A DNA stretch of 58,510 nt from Burkholderiaceae bacterium (lineage in GTDB: Bacteria > Pseudomonadota > Gammaproteobacteria > Burkholderiales > Burkholderiaceae_D). Below the pieces are notes generated by a model. It had not been told where the DNA came from and did no database searches. It worked only from the letters and a program-made list of their open reading frames with translations. The DNA lies in the NCBI GenBank assembly GCA_019751755.1, contig JAIENA010000290.1:1-58510 (forward strand). Direction: 5' to 3'. A program made the position numbers and the translations under genes. Below, in pieces: positions 41,687-52,254 of this stretch. Within the stretch, counting starts at the first letter, position 1. Every line of letters begins with the position of its first letter.

Positions 41687-43249
41687 TCACGCCGCCAGTT
41701 GTGCCAACTGGGCCACATCGCGTTGCGCGATCAGGAACGACGGCTCGATCAGTTGCACCATGCGCTTTTGCGCCTCCAGATTGGCCATCCGCGCCAACAA
41801 CTGGCTCTGTTCGCCGGACAAGCTGGGCGCCGCTTCGATCATGCTCTTGGGCACCTTCAAGACCTCCGCCACCAAATCGACAATGAAGCCGGTGCGCATG
41901 CCGTCGATCAGAAACACCATGATGCGCTGGCGATCACTGCGCTCGACCACGTCCAGCCCCAGGCGACGGCGCAAGTCCATCACCGGCAGCACCGCGCCGC
42001 GCAGGTTGATGACGCCTTCGACCGAGGGCGGCGCCTTCGGCACATGGGTCAGTTGCTCCGGCACCCGCACAATTTCCTGCACGCTGCCGATCGGCACGCC
42101 GAACTCCTCGCGGCCCAGCCGAAACACCACGATCTGCTCCTCGTCGCTGGCCTCCTGCAAGTCCAGGCCACCCATGTCATCGGTCAACTGGTTCTGGTTC
42201 ATGTTGTTTACCTTGGTCAACGCATCCTGGACGGCGGAATGCCGGAACATGTTGTCTGCGGAAATCACCGCCACCAGGCGCGCACCGCCGTCGAGACGGC
42301 AAATCTCGGTGATTTCCGACAGGCCACCATCGCGCGCCAGCATGGCGGGCATGGCCTCGACCGCCGAACGCGGCACGCGCAACACCTCATTGACGCTGTC
42401 CATCACCACGCCGACCGAAGCGTTCCCCAGCGACACCACGACAATCCGGCTGCGCTCGTCGGCGCCGCGGGGCGGCAGCCCGAACAGGTGGCGCAACGAC
42501 ACCAGCGGCAGCAGGCGGTTGCGCAGGGTCATCACCCCCATCACGTGCGCGGCCGCGTTCGGCACCCGCACGATGCGCTCCGGCAGTTGCACAATTTCCT
42601 GCACATCCTCGATGGTGATCGCATACTCCTGCCCGGCGACTTCAAAGCTGACCAGCTGCAGCTCGTCTCCCGGGTTGTCGGCGGCGTCGGCATCGCCGTC
42701 TGCGGTGATGCCGACCACCTCGCGGCCGGACAGCTTGGCGATGTGCGAGAATTCGCTGGCGATCAACTTGGCGAAGTCCAGCACCATGATCATGGCGTGC
42801 CCGCCGACGTCCTTCAGCAGGCCGGAAAGCAGCGCCGTGTCGATGGTGGCGTTGATGCCGCTGGTATCCTCGATCTGGCGCGGATCGACACTGACCACGC
42901 TGGCCACCCGATCGACCACGAAGCCCAACGGCTGGCCCTGGTCGATCACCACGGCGCGGGTGGCGTCGTCATACGCGCGTTCCTCGAAACCGAAGATGCG
43001 CCGCAGGCTGATGATGGGCAAGACCTGGCCGCGCAAGTTGGCCAAGCCGTCCAGCGTGGGCGGCGCCAGCGGCACCCGCACCACCTCCGGCACCCGGATG
43101 ATTTCCTGCACCGGCGCCATATCGACGGCGAACACCTCGTTACCGGCCACAAAGGTGACGAATTGACGGATCCCCGCGTCTTGGTCGCTGCCGTCCGCAT
43201 CGACACCGGGCTCGCCTTGCCGCGCGCCGGACTGCTTGCTTGCACTCAT
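41687..43249 (-). CDS. triple CheW-domain coupling protein
   Basis: Predicted 520 aa with three CheW domains in tandem, at about residues 28-165, 198-335 and 375-515. Each repeats the pattern of a receptor/CheA-binding CheW: QEIIRVPEVVRVPLAP and GLANLRGQVLPIISLRRIFG; QEIVQLPERIVRVPNA and GVMTLRNRLLPLVSL; QEIVRVPEQLTHVPKA and GVINLRGAVLPVMDLRRRLG. No other domain is present. No single-domain CheW gene lies in the operon, so this protein probably supplies all adaptor function. It lies 24 bp after the two-tip receptor. Confidence 0.95.
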   Translation of the reverse strand: MSASKQSGARQGEPGVDADGSDQDAGIRQFVTFVAGNEVFAVDMAPVQEIIRVPEVVRVPLAPPTLDGLANLRGQVLPIISLRRIFGFEERAYDDATRAVVIDQGQPLGFVVDRVASVVSVDPRQIEDTSGINATIDTALLSGLLKDVGGHAMIMVLDFAKLIASEFSHIAKLSGREVVGITADGDADAADNPGDELQLVSFEVAGQEYAITIEDVQEIVQLPERIVRVPNAAAHVMGVMTLRNRLLPLVSLRHLFGLPPRGADERSRIVVVSLGNASVGVVMDSVNEVLRVPRSAVEAMPAMLARDGGLSEITEICRLDGGARLVAVISADNMFRHSAVQDALTKVNNMNQNQLTDDMGGLDLQEASDEEQIVVFRLGREEFGVPIGSVQEIVRVPEQLTHVPKAPPSVEGVINLRGAVLPVMDLRRRLGLDVVERSDRQRIMVFLIDGMRTGFIVDLVAEVLKVPKSMIEAAPSLSGEQSQLLARMANLEAQKRMVQLIEPSFLIAQRDVAQLAQLAA

Positions 43250-43273
43250 TGCTCTCTCCTGGTGGGCCGGTCG

Positions 43274-45193
43274 TTAAGCGCTCTGCAATTCGTCGGCAAG
43301 CGAGGCGATTTCCTCGATCGCCGCCGCCAGCTCCTCTGCCCCCTGCGACTGTTGCTTGGAAGCGGTGGCGGCCTCTGAGGCGGCCTTGTCCGCTTCCTGC
43401 GCGGCAGTGGAAATCTGGTCCACGCCGGTCTTGACCTGGGTGATGGCGGCGGCAATCTCATTGGCCGCCGCCAGGATCTGATGGGAGCCGGACTCGACAC
43501 CGTCGATCTCGGCCTCGATCGCGATCAGACTGGCGGTGATCGACTTGGCCTTCTCAACCTCGCCGTTGGCGGCGACAATGATCTCGTCCAGGTCGCGCCC
43601 GACCACGCCAATCTGGTCCTGCACCGCCTTGACCAGGTCCTTGATACGGTCGGCGTTTTCAGCCGAGTCGTGCGCCAGGTTGCGGATATCGGTGGCGACG
43701 ACCACGAAACCCTTGCCGAACTCGCCGGCGCGGGCCGCTTCGATCGACCCGTTCACGGCCAGCATATTGGTCTGGATCGAGACGGTGGTAATGGCGTCGA
43801 CGATCTTATCGATACGGCGCGACACCAGTTCGAGCTGCTTGATCTGCTTCAGGCTGTTACGCGATGACACCACCGAACCGGAAATACCGGCGATCAGTCC
43901 GTCGATGCTGGACTTATTCTTGTCCAACAGATTCTTCATGGAATTGACTTTCTGCGTGCTGACACTGGCGCGCGCCTGGGCCACCTCAACCCCCTTTTCA
44001 ATCTGCGAGATGGCGGCCGCCGCTTCCTCGGTACCGGCCGACTGGACCTGCGAGCCTTTGCGGATCTGATCGATGGCGACCATGATCTGCGCGCCCGAGC
44101 GGTTGATCTCGCCCACCGCCGACGACAGCTGCTCGGCGGCGGAAGCGACTTCCTCAGCGCTCTTGGCGACATCGGTGGAGTTTTTCAACTCTTCCGACAG
44201 CTCGGACAGACTTTGCGCGGCCTGCTCGCACTCGGCCAGCGCCTGGGCCTGCTCGGCCACGGTCTTGGCCGATTCTTCAGCGGCGGCCGACTGCTCCTCG
44301 GCGGCGGCGGCGATATCTTCCGAGCCTTTCAATGCCTGTTTCGCGGCAATGGTCGACTGCTGGGCGCCGACCGAAATTTCGCGCACACCCGTAACAATGT
44401 CGACCGCCTCCACCCGGATTTTCTCCAGCTCGGCAATAATGCCCTTGCCGTTCTCGACTTCGCTCAGGACCCGCTCGGCGGAAGTGCCAATACCCTCGGC
44501 GATGACGGTCACTTCCTGCTGAATCTGGCCAACCAGGTCCTGGATCTGCTTGGCGCTCTTTTCCGACGTCTCGGCCAGCGTGCGCACTTCGTCCGCCACC
44601 ACCGCGAAGCCTTTGCCGTGCTTGCCGGCGCGGGCCGCCTCGATGGCGGCGTTGAGCGCCAGTAAATTGGTCTGGTCGGCAATCCGCGCCACCGCCTTGA
44701 CGATGTCGCCGATGTTGGCGGCCTGCTTTTCCAGTTCCGCCACCATCGCAACCGAGCCGGATTGGCGATTGGCGGCGACCCCCACATTGGCCACCATGGT
44801 GACGACGTCATTGCTGGTACGCAGCACCTGGGTCTGGGTGTTTTCCATCCGGGTCTGGCTGGCATCGGCACTTTGCAGTTGGCGGGCAATCGCCACCTCG
44901 ACTTGCTTGAAGGCGGCCAGCGACTCCTGGGCGGCGCCGGAGGCCTCCTCCGCGCCTGCGGCGATCTGGTCGGAGGCACGGCGCAATTCCTCTGCGGCCG
45001 AGGCTGCCTCGGCAATACCGGACGACAGTTGCCCGGTCGCGGCCGCGATGCGCTCCGCCGCCTGCTGTTGCTTGGCCAGCGTGCGCGCCTTCTTGCGTTG
45101 CGCCTCGCCTTCGCGCGAGACGGCCGCACTGGGCTTGACGCTTTCCGCGGTTGCAACCACTGCAGGCGAACGTTTGTTTACTAAAGCCATCAT
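43274..45193 (-). CDS. soluble chemoreceptor with two signalling tips
   Basis: Predicted 639 aa, all alpha-helical and low in aromatic residues, with no membrane segment and no ligand-binding domain. The highly conserved receptor tip occurs twice: [17 protein letters not shown] at about 174-190 and [17 protein letters not shown] at about 474-490, exactly 300 residues apart. Each is followed by [16 protein letters not shown] or [16 protein letters not shown]. Glutamine/glutamate-rich helices suitable for methylation lie between them. It is the first gene of the operon, with a 430-bp leader region upstream. Length is about twice the signalling hairpin of a normal receptor. Confidence 0.95.
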   Translation of the reverse strand: MMALVNKRSPAVVATAESVKPSAAVSREGEAQRKKARTLAKQQQAAERIAAATGQLSSGIAEAASAAEELRRASDQIAAGAEEASGAAQESLAAFKQVEVAIARQLQSADASQTRMENTQTQVLRTSNDVVTMVANVGVAANRQSGSVAMVAELEKQAANIGDIVKAVARIADQTNLLALNAAIEAARAGKHGKGFAVVADEVRTLAETSEKSAKQIQDLVGQIQQEVTVIAEGIGTSAERVLSEVENGKGIIAELEKIRVEAVDIVTGVREISVGAQQSTIAAKQALKGSEDIAAAAEEQSAAAEESAKTVAEQAQALAECEQAAQSLSELSEELKNSTDVAKSAEEVASAAEQLSSAVGEINRSGAQIMVAIDQIRKGSQVQSAGTEEAAAAISQIEKGVEVAQARASVSTQKVNSMKNLLDKNKSSIDGLIAGISGSVVSSRNSLKQIKQLELVSRRIDKIVDAITTVSIQTNMLAVNGSIEAARAGEFGKGFVVVATDIRNLAHDSAENADRIKDLVKAVQDQIGVVGRDLDEIIVAANGEVEKAKSITASLIAIEAEIDGVESGSHQILAAANEIAAAITQVKTGVDQISTAAQEADKAASEAATASKQQSQGAEELAAAIEEIASLADELQSA

Positions 45194-45314
45194 TTGCTCC
45201 CGGTAAGTAACTATTCAGATGCCCGTGGCAGGCGCCAGTACGGGCGGATCGATTCAAACGCCGGTGCCGTGCAGCCGCCGACTGTTGAGCCAGTGTAGGG
45301 AGGGAAGTCCACGG

Positions 45315-45344
45315 GGTATACAGGTGATTTCCTGCCGGAAACAA
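45315..45344 (-). promoter_or_regulatory. candidate sigma-70 promoter of the signalling operon
   Basis: On the minus strand TTGTTT (45344-45339) is followed after 18 bp by TATACC (45320-45315). It lies about 120 bp upstream of the first start codon. The match is moderate, and other promoter types cannot be excluded. Confidence 0.35.
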
Positions 45345-45376
45345 GAAAAATGCTGGTGTGGGGCAGGCATTTTCTT
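45343..45376. promoter_or_regulatory. inverted repeat touching the operon promoter
   Basis: AAGAAAAATGCT (45343-45354) and AGGCATTTTCTT (45365-45376) are imperfect inverted repeats. The left arm abuts the candidate -35, so a regulator bound here could act on the operon. Confidence 0.4.
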
Positions 45377-45588
45377 GCGCCGGCATGCTGCATCAGCGTG
45401 CATTGAGCACGCCGGGCGCGGGCGCCAGAGGGGAAACAGGGGGAGAAATTGTCCGGGACAAGGCCGGCAAAATGACGCACGCAAGGCGGCGGGTGGGGCA
45501 ATTGGCGCGCGCGGCGCCGGTACGACATGCGGGAGGTGTGTTGTGTAACTAACGCTGAAAAATGCTCAATAACGCTCAACAATGGCAC

Positions 45589-45611
45589 GCCTGCCCGGCG
45601 TGCGGGCAGGC
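45589..45611 (-). terminator. GC-rich hairpin after the PII gene
   Basis: GCCTGCCCG (45589-45597) and CGGGCAGGC (45603-45611) form a perfect 9-bp stem 13 bp past the PII stop codon. The minus strand has no U-run after it, so it may stop RNA polymerase poorly or mainly protect the 3' end. Confidence 0.45.
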
Positions 45612-45624
45612 GGCCGGGAGGAAC

Positions 45625-46163
<539 letters not shown>

Positions 46164-46205
46164 CGCATCAGGCATTTGAATTCACTCGTTCACACCTTCA
46201 CACGT

Positions 46206-48263
46206 TCACTCGAGATCCGGAACGTTGTTTAAATCGTTCATCCATACCACCGCTTCCGAATCACTGGGCGCGCGCCAGTCACCGCGCGGCGACAGCGAAC
46301 CACCGGAACCCACTTTCGGCCCGTTTGGCACGCACGTGCGCTTGAACTGGCTGGTCAGGAAGAAGCGGCGCAGGAAAATGGCGAGATTGGCCTTGATCTC
46401 CTTCATCGCATACTGGTTGCGCACCACGTGCGCGTCGTTCGGCCAGTGCCCGGTCGCGCGGTCGCTCCACGCGGCATGGGCCAGGAACGCCACTTTTGAT
46501 GGCGCGAAGCCGAAACGCAGCGTGTAGTATAAGTTGAAGTCCTGTAATTCGTATGGGCCGATGACACTTTCCGTTATTTGGGCCGGGGCGCCATCGTCGG
46601 CCTTGCCCGGCACCAGTTCCGGGCTGATCTCGGTATTGACCACCGCCAGCAGCACGGCCGAATCGACATCGCCAAACTGGCGGCTCTCCGCCACCCAGCG
46701 CACCAGGTGCGAAATCAGGGTTTTCGGCACGCTGGCATTGACGTTGTAATGCGACATATGGTCACCGACGCCATAGGTGCACCAGCCCAGCGCCAGCTCG
46801 GACAGGTCGCCGGTGCCGATCACGATGCCGCCCACATGGTTGGCAATCCGGAACAGGTGGTTGGTGCGCTCGCCGGCTTGCACGTTTTCAAACGTGATGT
46901 CGTACTGTTCAGCGCCCTCGGCATACGGGTGGCCGATGTCTTTCATCATCTGGATGCAGCTCGGTCGGATATCGATTTCCGACGCGCTGCAGCCGACAAA
47001 CGCCATCAGCGCGCGGGCCTGTTCCAAGGTGCGGCTGCTGGTGGCGAAGCCCGGCATGGTGATGGCGATGATGCTCGAGCGCGGCAAGTTCAGGCGGTCC
47101 ATGGCCTTGGCGCAGACCAGCAGCGCGTGCGTCGAATCGAGGCCGCCGGAGACGCCGATGACGACCTTTTTAATGCCGGACGACGACAGGCGCTGCACCA
47201 GCGCCTGCACCTGGATGTTGTAGACCTCGTCGCAGCGCTTGTCGCGCAAGGCGGCGTTCGACGGCACGTACGGGAAGCGCGCCACATTGCGCGCCAGCGG
47301 CAAGACCTGGTGGCGCGGCAGTTCCAGCGCAAAGCGCGCGGTGCGGAAGGTCGCCAGTGTGGCGCGATGCTGCCGCATCGACTGGCCAAACGTGGTCTGG
47401 CGCATGCGCTCGCGCGACAGCCGTTCGAGGTCGACGTCGCCATAAATCACATGCGACTCGTCCTGGAAGCGCTCCGCCTCGCGCAGCAATTCACCGTTTT
47501 CATAAATCAGCGCCTGGCCATCCCAGGCCAGGTCGGTGGTCGACTCGCCGCGCCCGGCCGACGAATACAGGTAGGCCGCCAGGCAGCGCGCCGATTGCTG
47601 GCCGACCAGTTGATGGCGGTAGTCGGCCTTGCCGATCACCACGTTCGAGGCCGACAAATTGACCAGCACGGTGGCGCCGGCCAGCGCCGCAAACGACGAC
47701 GGCGGAATCGGCACCCAGACATCTTCGCAAATCTCGACGTGGAACTTGAGCAGCGGGAAGTTTTCCACCTCGAACAGCTGCGCCGCGCCAAACGGCACCT
47801 GCTGGCCCAGCAACGTGATGTCCTGCGACAGCGCCTCATCGGCGGCCGAGAACTGGCGCGCCTCATAGAATTCGCCATAGTTCGGCAAATACGTCTTCGG
47901 CACCACACCGTGGATACGCCCGCCCGACAGCACCACCGCGCAATTGAACAATTGGTGGTCGACCCTTAGCGGCGCGCCGACCACCAGCACCGAGGCGATC
48001 GACTTCGACGCTTCCAGCACCTGGTTCAGCGCCGCCAGGCAGCCGTCCAGCAAGGCGCGCTGATGGAACAGGTCGTCGCAGGTATAGGCCGACAGGCCCA
48101 GTTCCGTAAACGCGACCAGCGCGGCGCCCTGCCCTGCCGCTTCACGCGCCAGCTTGATGGTTTCCTGGGCGTTGTGGGCCGGATCGGCCACGCGGCAGCG
48201 CGGCACGGCCACCGCGACGCGGGCAAAATCGTGGGAATACAGGTTGAAGAAAGAGTGTGACAT
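46206..48263 (-). CDS. nadE: glutamine-dependent NAD+ synthetase
   Basis: Predicted 685 aa from the ATG at 48263 ([20 protein letters not shown]); the frame extends 34 codons further without family sequence. The N-terminal nitrilase-type glutaminase has glutamate in [14 protein letters not shown], lysine in [16 protein letters not shown] and cysteine in EICEDVW. The C-terminal synthetase has the PP-loop [14 protein letters not shown] and [12 protein letters not shown]. This is the long form like that of Mycobacterium. It converts nicotinate adenine dinucleotide to NAD+. It is divergent from the FemAB-like gene. Confidence 0.97.
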   Translation of the reverse strand: MSHSFFNLYSHDFARVAVAVPRCRVADPAHNAQETIKLAREAAGQGAALVAFTELGLSAYTCDDLFHQRALLDGCLAALNQVLEASKSIASVLVVGAPLRVDHQLFNCAVVLSGGRIHGVVPKTYLPNYGEFYEARQFSAADEALSQDITLLGQQVPFGAAQLFEVENFPLLKFHVEICEDVWVPIPPSSFAALAGATVLVNLSASNVVIGKADYRHQLVGQQSARCLAAYLYSSAGRGESTTDLAWDGQALIYENGELLREAERFQDESHVIYGDVDLERLSRERMRQTTFGQSMRQHRATLATFRTARFALELPRHQVLPLARNVARFPYVPSNAALRDKRCDEVYNIQVQALVQRLSSSGIKKVVIGVSGGLDSTHALLVCAKAMDRLNLPRSSIIAITMPGFATSSRTLEQARALMAFVGCSASEIDIRPSCIQMMKDIGHPYAEGAEQYDITFENVQAGERTNHLFRIANHVGGIVIGTGDLSELALGWCTYGVGDHMSHYNVNASVPKTLISHLVRWVAESRQFGDVDSAVLLAVVNTEISPELVPGKADDGAPAQITESVIGPYELQDFNLYYTLRFGFAPSKVAFLAHAAWSDRATGHWPNDAHVVRNQYAMKEIKANLAIFLRRFFLTSQFKRTCVPNGPKVGSGGSLSPRGDWRAPSDSEAVVWMNDLNNVPDLE

Positions 48264-48358
48264 GAAGAAACGCTTGAAGTTGGGGCGAATGGAGCGGATG
48301 GTGACGGCGATTTTAGCATTCAGCCATGGTTTCCTCGCCACTCGCGTAAAATCGGCCC

Positions 48359-49501
48359 ATGACAACCTACCGCCCCGCCATCCTGTCCTCCCTCACTGAA
48401 GCCGGCGAGCCGGCCTGGTCCGCGCTGCTGGCCGCCTGTGGAGAAAACAATCCCTTCCTGTCCTATGCCTTCCTGCACGCGCTGCACAGGTCCGGCAGCG
48501 CCTGTCTTGAGACCGGCTGGCAACCGCAATACCTGGCCTTGTGGCAGGACGCTGCGCTGGTGGCGGCCATGCCCTTGTATGTGAAATCCCATTCGTATGG
48601 CGAATATGTGTTTGACTGGGCCTGGGCCGAGGCCTACCATCGCAACGGCATCGCGTATTACCCGAAACTGTTGTCGGCAATTCCCTTCACCCCGGTGACC
48701 GGCAGCCGCCTGCTGGCGCGCGACGACAGCGCGCGCGCCGCGCTGATCGCCTTCCTGCAGGCGCAGCAGCAATCATCCGGGCTGTCGTCGACCCACGTGC
48801 TGTATCCGCCGCCACAACAGGCCCGCTTGTTGGAGGAGGCGGGCTTTATGCTGCGCGCCGGCGTGCAATTCCACTGGACCAACCAGGGCTACCGCAGCTT
48901 CGACGATTTCCTCGCCATGCTGGAACACAAGAAACGCAAGAATATCCGCGCCGAACGGCGCAAGGTGACCGAGGCCGGCGTCACCCTGCGGCGTGTGCGC
49001 GGCGGTGACATCAGCGACGCCGACTGGCGCTTCTTCCACCGCTGCTATGAAACCACGTATGCCGAGCACCGCTCGTCGCCCTACCTGAACCTGGCGTTTT
49101 TCCGCGACATCGGCGCGGCCATGCCGGACAACCTGATGCTGACCATTGCCGAGCGCGATGGCGACCCGATCGCCTCGTCGCTGGTGCTGCACAACCACGA
49201 CACCCTGTATGGCCGCTACTGGGGCGCGCTGGAACATGTGCCGTGCCTGCATTTCGAGACCGCCTATTACCAGCCGCTGGAATTCTGCATCGAGCAGGGC
49301 ATACAGACCTTCGAAGGCGGCGCCCAGGGCGAACACAAGATGGCGCGCGGCTTCCTGCCGCAACAAACCTGGTCGGCCCACTGGCTGGCGCACCCGTCGT
49401 TCGCCGATGCGGTGGAGCGCTTCCTGGAACGCGAGCGGAGCGGCATCGACCATTACATCGATGAGCTGAACGAGCGCAATCCGATGAACATGCGTTCGTG
49501 A
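48359..49501 (+). CDS. FemAB/GNAT-like protein (COG3146, DUF482)
   Basis: Predicted 380 aa, soluble. The pattern [18 protein letters not shown], then [20 protein letters not shown] in part, then [20 protein letters not shown] and [14 protein letters not shown], matches the COG3146 family, thought to have two GNAT-like halves as in FemX/FemAB proteins. Those enzymes transfer aminoacyl groups from tRNA to peptidoglycan precursors, but the function of this family is not known. It is a single gene ending in a strong terminator. Confidence 0.88.
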   Translation: MTTYRPAILSSLTEAGEPAWSALLAACGENNPFLSYAFLHALHRSGSACLETGWQPQYLALWQDAALVAAMPLYVKSHSYGEYVFDWAWAEAYHRNGIAYYPKLLSAIPFTPVTGSRLLARDDSARAALIAFLQAQQQSSGLSSTHVLYPPPQQARLLEEAGFMLRAGVQFHWTNQGYRSFDDFLAMLEHKKRKNIRAERRKVTEAGVTLRRVRGGDISDADWRFFHRCYETTYAEHRSSPYLNLAFFRDIGAAMPDNLMLTIAERDGDPIASSLVLHNHDTLYGRYWGALEHVPCLHFETAYYQPLEFCIEQGIQTFEGGAQGEHKMARGFLPQQTWSAHWLAHPSFADAVERFLERERSGIDHYIDELNERNPMNMRS

Positions 49502-49512
49502 GGACGAAAAAA

Positions 49513-49530
49513 AACGCACCGAAGTGCGTT
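49513..49530. terminator. bidirectional terminator between convergent genes
   Basis: AACGCAC (49513-49519) and GTGCGTT (49524-49530) pair across loop CGAA. An A-run precedes and a T-run follows, so it can stop both the FemAB-like gene and ppa. Confidence 0.93.
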
Positions 49531-49552
49531 TTTTTGAAGCACAACCAGGCAA

Positions 49553-50092
49553 TTAAGCCTGCTCGCCCTTGTTGTAGTTGGCTACGCCATTGACGATTTC
49601 CTGTTTGGCTTCTTCCGGACCGTACCAGCCATCGACCTTGACCCACTTGCCTGGCTCCAGGTCTTTGTAGTGCTCGAAGAAGTGCTGGATTTGCTGCAGG
49701 CGCAGGTCTTGCAGGTCTTCCGGTTTTTGCCAGTGCTTGTAGATCGGCAGCACTTTGTCGACTGGCACGGCCAGCACTTTTGCGTCTTCGCCGGATTCGT
49801 CCGTCATTTTCAGCACGCCGATTGCGCGGCAACGCACCACCACGCCCGGGATCAGCGGGAATGGGGTGATGACCAGCACGTCAACCGGGTCGCCGTCGTC
49901 GGACAGCGTGTTCGGCACGTAGCCGTAGTTGCATGGGTAGTGCATCGCGGTGCCCATGAAACGGTCGACGAAGATCGCGCCCGATTCCTTGTCCACTTCG
50001 TACTTGATCGGATCGGCATTCATCGGGATTTCGATAATGACGTTGAAATCATTCGGCACATCTTTACCGGCCGATACTTTATTCAGGCTCAT
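49553..50092 (-). CDS. ppa: inorganic pyrophosphatase (family I)
   Basis: Predicted 179 aa from the ATG at 50092 ([20 protein letters not shown]). The family I active-site residues are in [29 protein letters not shown] and [10 protein letters not shown], with the metal aspartates intact. [12 protein letters not shown] and [16 protein letters not shown] complete the signature. It hydrolyses pyrophosphate in the cytoplasm. Convergent with the preceding gene over a shared terminator. Confidence 0.98.
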   Translation of the reverse strand: MSLNKVSAGKDVPNDFNVIIEIPMNADPIKYEVDKESGAIFVDRFMGTAMHYPCNYGYVPNTLSDDGDPVDVLVITPFPLIPGVVVRCRAIGVLKMTDESGEDAKVLAVPVDKVLPIYKHWQKPEDLQDLRLQQIQHFFEHYKDLEPGKWVKVDGWYGPEEAKQEIVNGVANYNKGEQA

Positions 50093-50305
50093 GTTTTTCC
50101 TTGGTGGGATTGCGTATGAAAAGTCTAACCGCAACATTATAGCGAACTGCAGGAGGCCTGTCGCCGCCGCGCCGTCCCGCCTTTATCTGTGCAGATGAGC
50201 AACACTGTTCCGCCCGCCAGCCACCGCCGCGAAAAGCACATGCTAAGATGACCACATTGTCGCCCGAGCATGGGGCGCCGGTCCGCAAGCCAGCTTGGGA
50301 AGCCT

Positions 50306-52243
50306 ATGACCAGTGCAGCGCCGTCCGTTTCACTTGCCCGCCCCGTCATCGCGGTATTGATGGCGGCGGCGCTCTCCCCCGCCTGCGCGCAAGAGGTGCC
50401 GGCCACCAATCTGGCCGACCTGTCGCTGGAAGAACTCAGCGCGGTGCGGATCACCTCGGCGTCGCGCAAGGAGGAACGGCTGGCCGATACGCCCGCCTCC
50501 GTGTATGTCATCACCGGCGACATGCTGCAGCGCTCCGCCGTGCGCACCTTGCCGGAAGCGCTGCGCCTGGCGCCCAACCTGCAAGTGGCGCAAACCACGT
50601 CGTTCCAGTATGCGATCTCGGCGCGCGGCCACAACGACATCACGACCAACAAGCTGCTGGTGATGATTGATGGCCGCACGGTGTTTACGCCGCTGTATTC
50701 CGGCGTGTTCTGGGATGCGCAGGACGTGCTGCTGGCCGACGTCGACCGCATCGAAGTCATCAGCGGCCCGGCCGGCGTGGTCTGGGGCACCAATGCCGTC
50801 AACGGCGTCATCAATGTGATCATGAAGAAAGCCGACGCGCTGTCCGGCGACCTGGTCCAACTGGCCGACGGCCACAGCGGCCGCAGCGCCGCCTGGCGCC
50901 ATGCCGGCCGCCTTGGCGCCAGCGGCGAATTCGCCTATGCGGTCTACGGCAAGGCCGACAGCGGCAAGCGCACGCGGCGCGCCAGCGGCGCCGACAATCC
51001 CGACGAATGGGGCCATGGCCAGGTCGGCTTCCGCACCAGTTGGGGCCAAGACGACGACCGCTACACCGTGCAGGGCGACTATTACCGCAGCTCCGGCGAA
51101 CAACCGGCGCTGGTGCGCGCGCACTTGTCCGGCGTCAACCTGATGGCGCACTGGGAGCGCAGCCTGGCCGATGGCGCCAGCCTGCGTGTGCAAGGCTATG
51201 CCGACCGCACCGACCGCGACTTGCCCGGCATTCTGGTCGAGCAATTGAATACCTACGACCTCGACCTGCAATACCATTTGCCGAAGCGCGCGCGCCATGA
51301 AACCATCGTCGGCGGCGGCTACCGCTATGCGGCGGATCGGGTCGGATTGAATGGCGCACTGGCGTTCCTGCCGGCGCAACGCAAACTGCGTTGGGGCAAC
51401 CTGTTCGTCCAGCATGAATGGCGCTGGCAAGAGGAATGGCGCGTGATTGGCGGACTGCGGATGGAATCGAATACCTACACCGGCGTCGAATGGCTGCCCA
51501 GCGTCAAACTGGCCTGGTCGCCCCACAGCGGCGCCTTCTGGTGGGCGACACTGGCGCGCAACGTGCGGGCGCCGTCGCGCATCGACACCGACGTGTATTT
51601 CCCCGCGCAACCACCCTACCTGCTGACGGGCGGCCCGCAGTTCCGCGCGGAAGTCGCCAACACGGTGGAAACCGGCTGGCGGATGCGGCCCAATGCCGCG
51701 TGGTCATGGTCGCTGGTCGGGTTCCACACGCAATACCAGCGCTTGCGCAGCATAGACCAGCAAGGCGCCACGCTGGTGATCGGCAACCAGGTGCATGGGT
51801 TTACCCAGGGGATCGAAGCGCAGGCGACGTGGCTGCCGTCGCGCGACTGGACGCTGGAAGCCGGGGCGCTGCTATTGCATCAGGAATTCAAGGGCGGCTT
51901 ACCGCCGCAGCAGCGGCAAGGCAGCGATCCAACCCACCAGTTGCGGCTCAGCGCACGCTGGCATGCGCTGGAACAGCATGACGTGCAACTGACGCTGCGC
52001 ACAGTGGGCCGCCTGCCGGCGACCATCTCCGCCAACCCGCTGACCGCCACGCCGGTGCCCGCCTATGCGGTGGCGGACTTGCAGTGGAGCTGGCGGCCAG
52101 GCAAACAGGTTGACCTGACGGTCGCCGCGCGCAACCTGTTCGACCGGCGGCACCGCGAGTTTGGCGGATTGGCCTCCCCGAATCCGCAAGATACCGTGAT
52201 GCTGGGGCGGGTGGTGGACGCGGTATTGAGCGTGAAGTTCTAG
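50306..52243 (+). CDS. TonB-dependent outer-membrane receptor
   Basis: Predicted 645 aa from the ATG at 50306 (MTSAAPSVSLARPVIAVLMA), which gives a signal peptide cut near ACA-Q. An ATG at 50270 is an alternative. The plug domain (about 50-165) contains LADLSLEELSAVRITSASRK, VYVITGDMLQRS and GPAGVVWGTNAVNGVINVI. The 22-strand barrel follows and ends in DAVLSVKF, a typical C-terminal phenylalanine. No obvious TonB box is seen. The substrate is not readable from sequence; the family includes siderophore, heme and copper receptors. Its end is 11 bp from hemY, tail to tail. Confidence 0.92.
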   Translation: MTSAAPSVSLARPVIAVLMAAALSPACAQEVPATNLADLSLEELSAVRITSASRKEERLADTPASVYVITGDMLQRSAVRTLPEALRLAPNLQVAQTTSFQYAISARGHNDITTNKLLVMIDGRTVFTPLYSGVFWDAQDVLLADVDRIEVISGPAGVVWGTNAVNGVINVIMKKADALSGDLVQLADGHSGRSAAWRHAGRLGASGEFAYAVYGKADSGKRTRRASGADNPDEWGHGQVGFRTSWGQDDDRYTVQGDYYRSSGEQPALVRAHLSGVNLMAHWERSLADGASLRVQGYADRTDRDLPGILVEQLNTYDLDLQYHLPKRARHETIVGGGYRYAADRVGLNGALAFLPAQRKLRWGNLFVQHEWRWQEEWRVIGGLRMESNTYTGVEWLPSVKLAWSPHSGAFWWATLARNVRAPSRIDTDVYFPAQPPYLLTGGPQFRAEVANTVETGWRMRPNAAWSWSLVGFHTQYQRLRSIDQQGATLVIGNQVHGFTQGIEAQATWLPSRDWTLEAGALLLHQEFKGGLPPQQRQGSDPTHQLRLSARWHALEQHDVQLTLRTVGRLPATISANPLTATPVPAYAVADLQWSWRPGKQVDLTVAARNLFDRRHREFGGLASPNPQDTVMLGRVVDAVLSVKF

Positions 52244-52254
52244 TTCCGCCCGAA

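Larger units (their letters stand above)
45194..45624. other. upstream region of the signalling operon
   Basis: About 430 bp between the first operon gene and the PII gene; both are read leftwards. It holds a candidate promoter, an inverted repeat at 45343-45376, three 10-bp-phased repeats at 45551-45580 and a hairpin after the PII gene (45589-45611). Frames in it are short and without family character. Confidence 0.5.
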
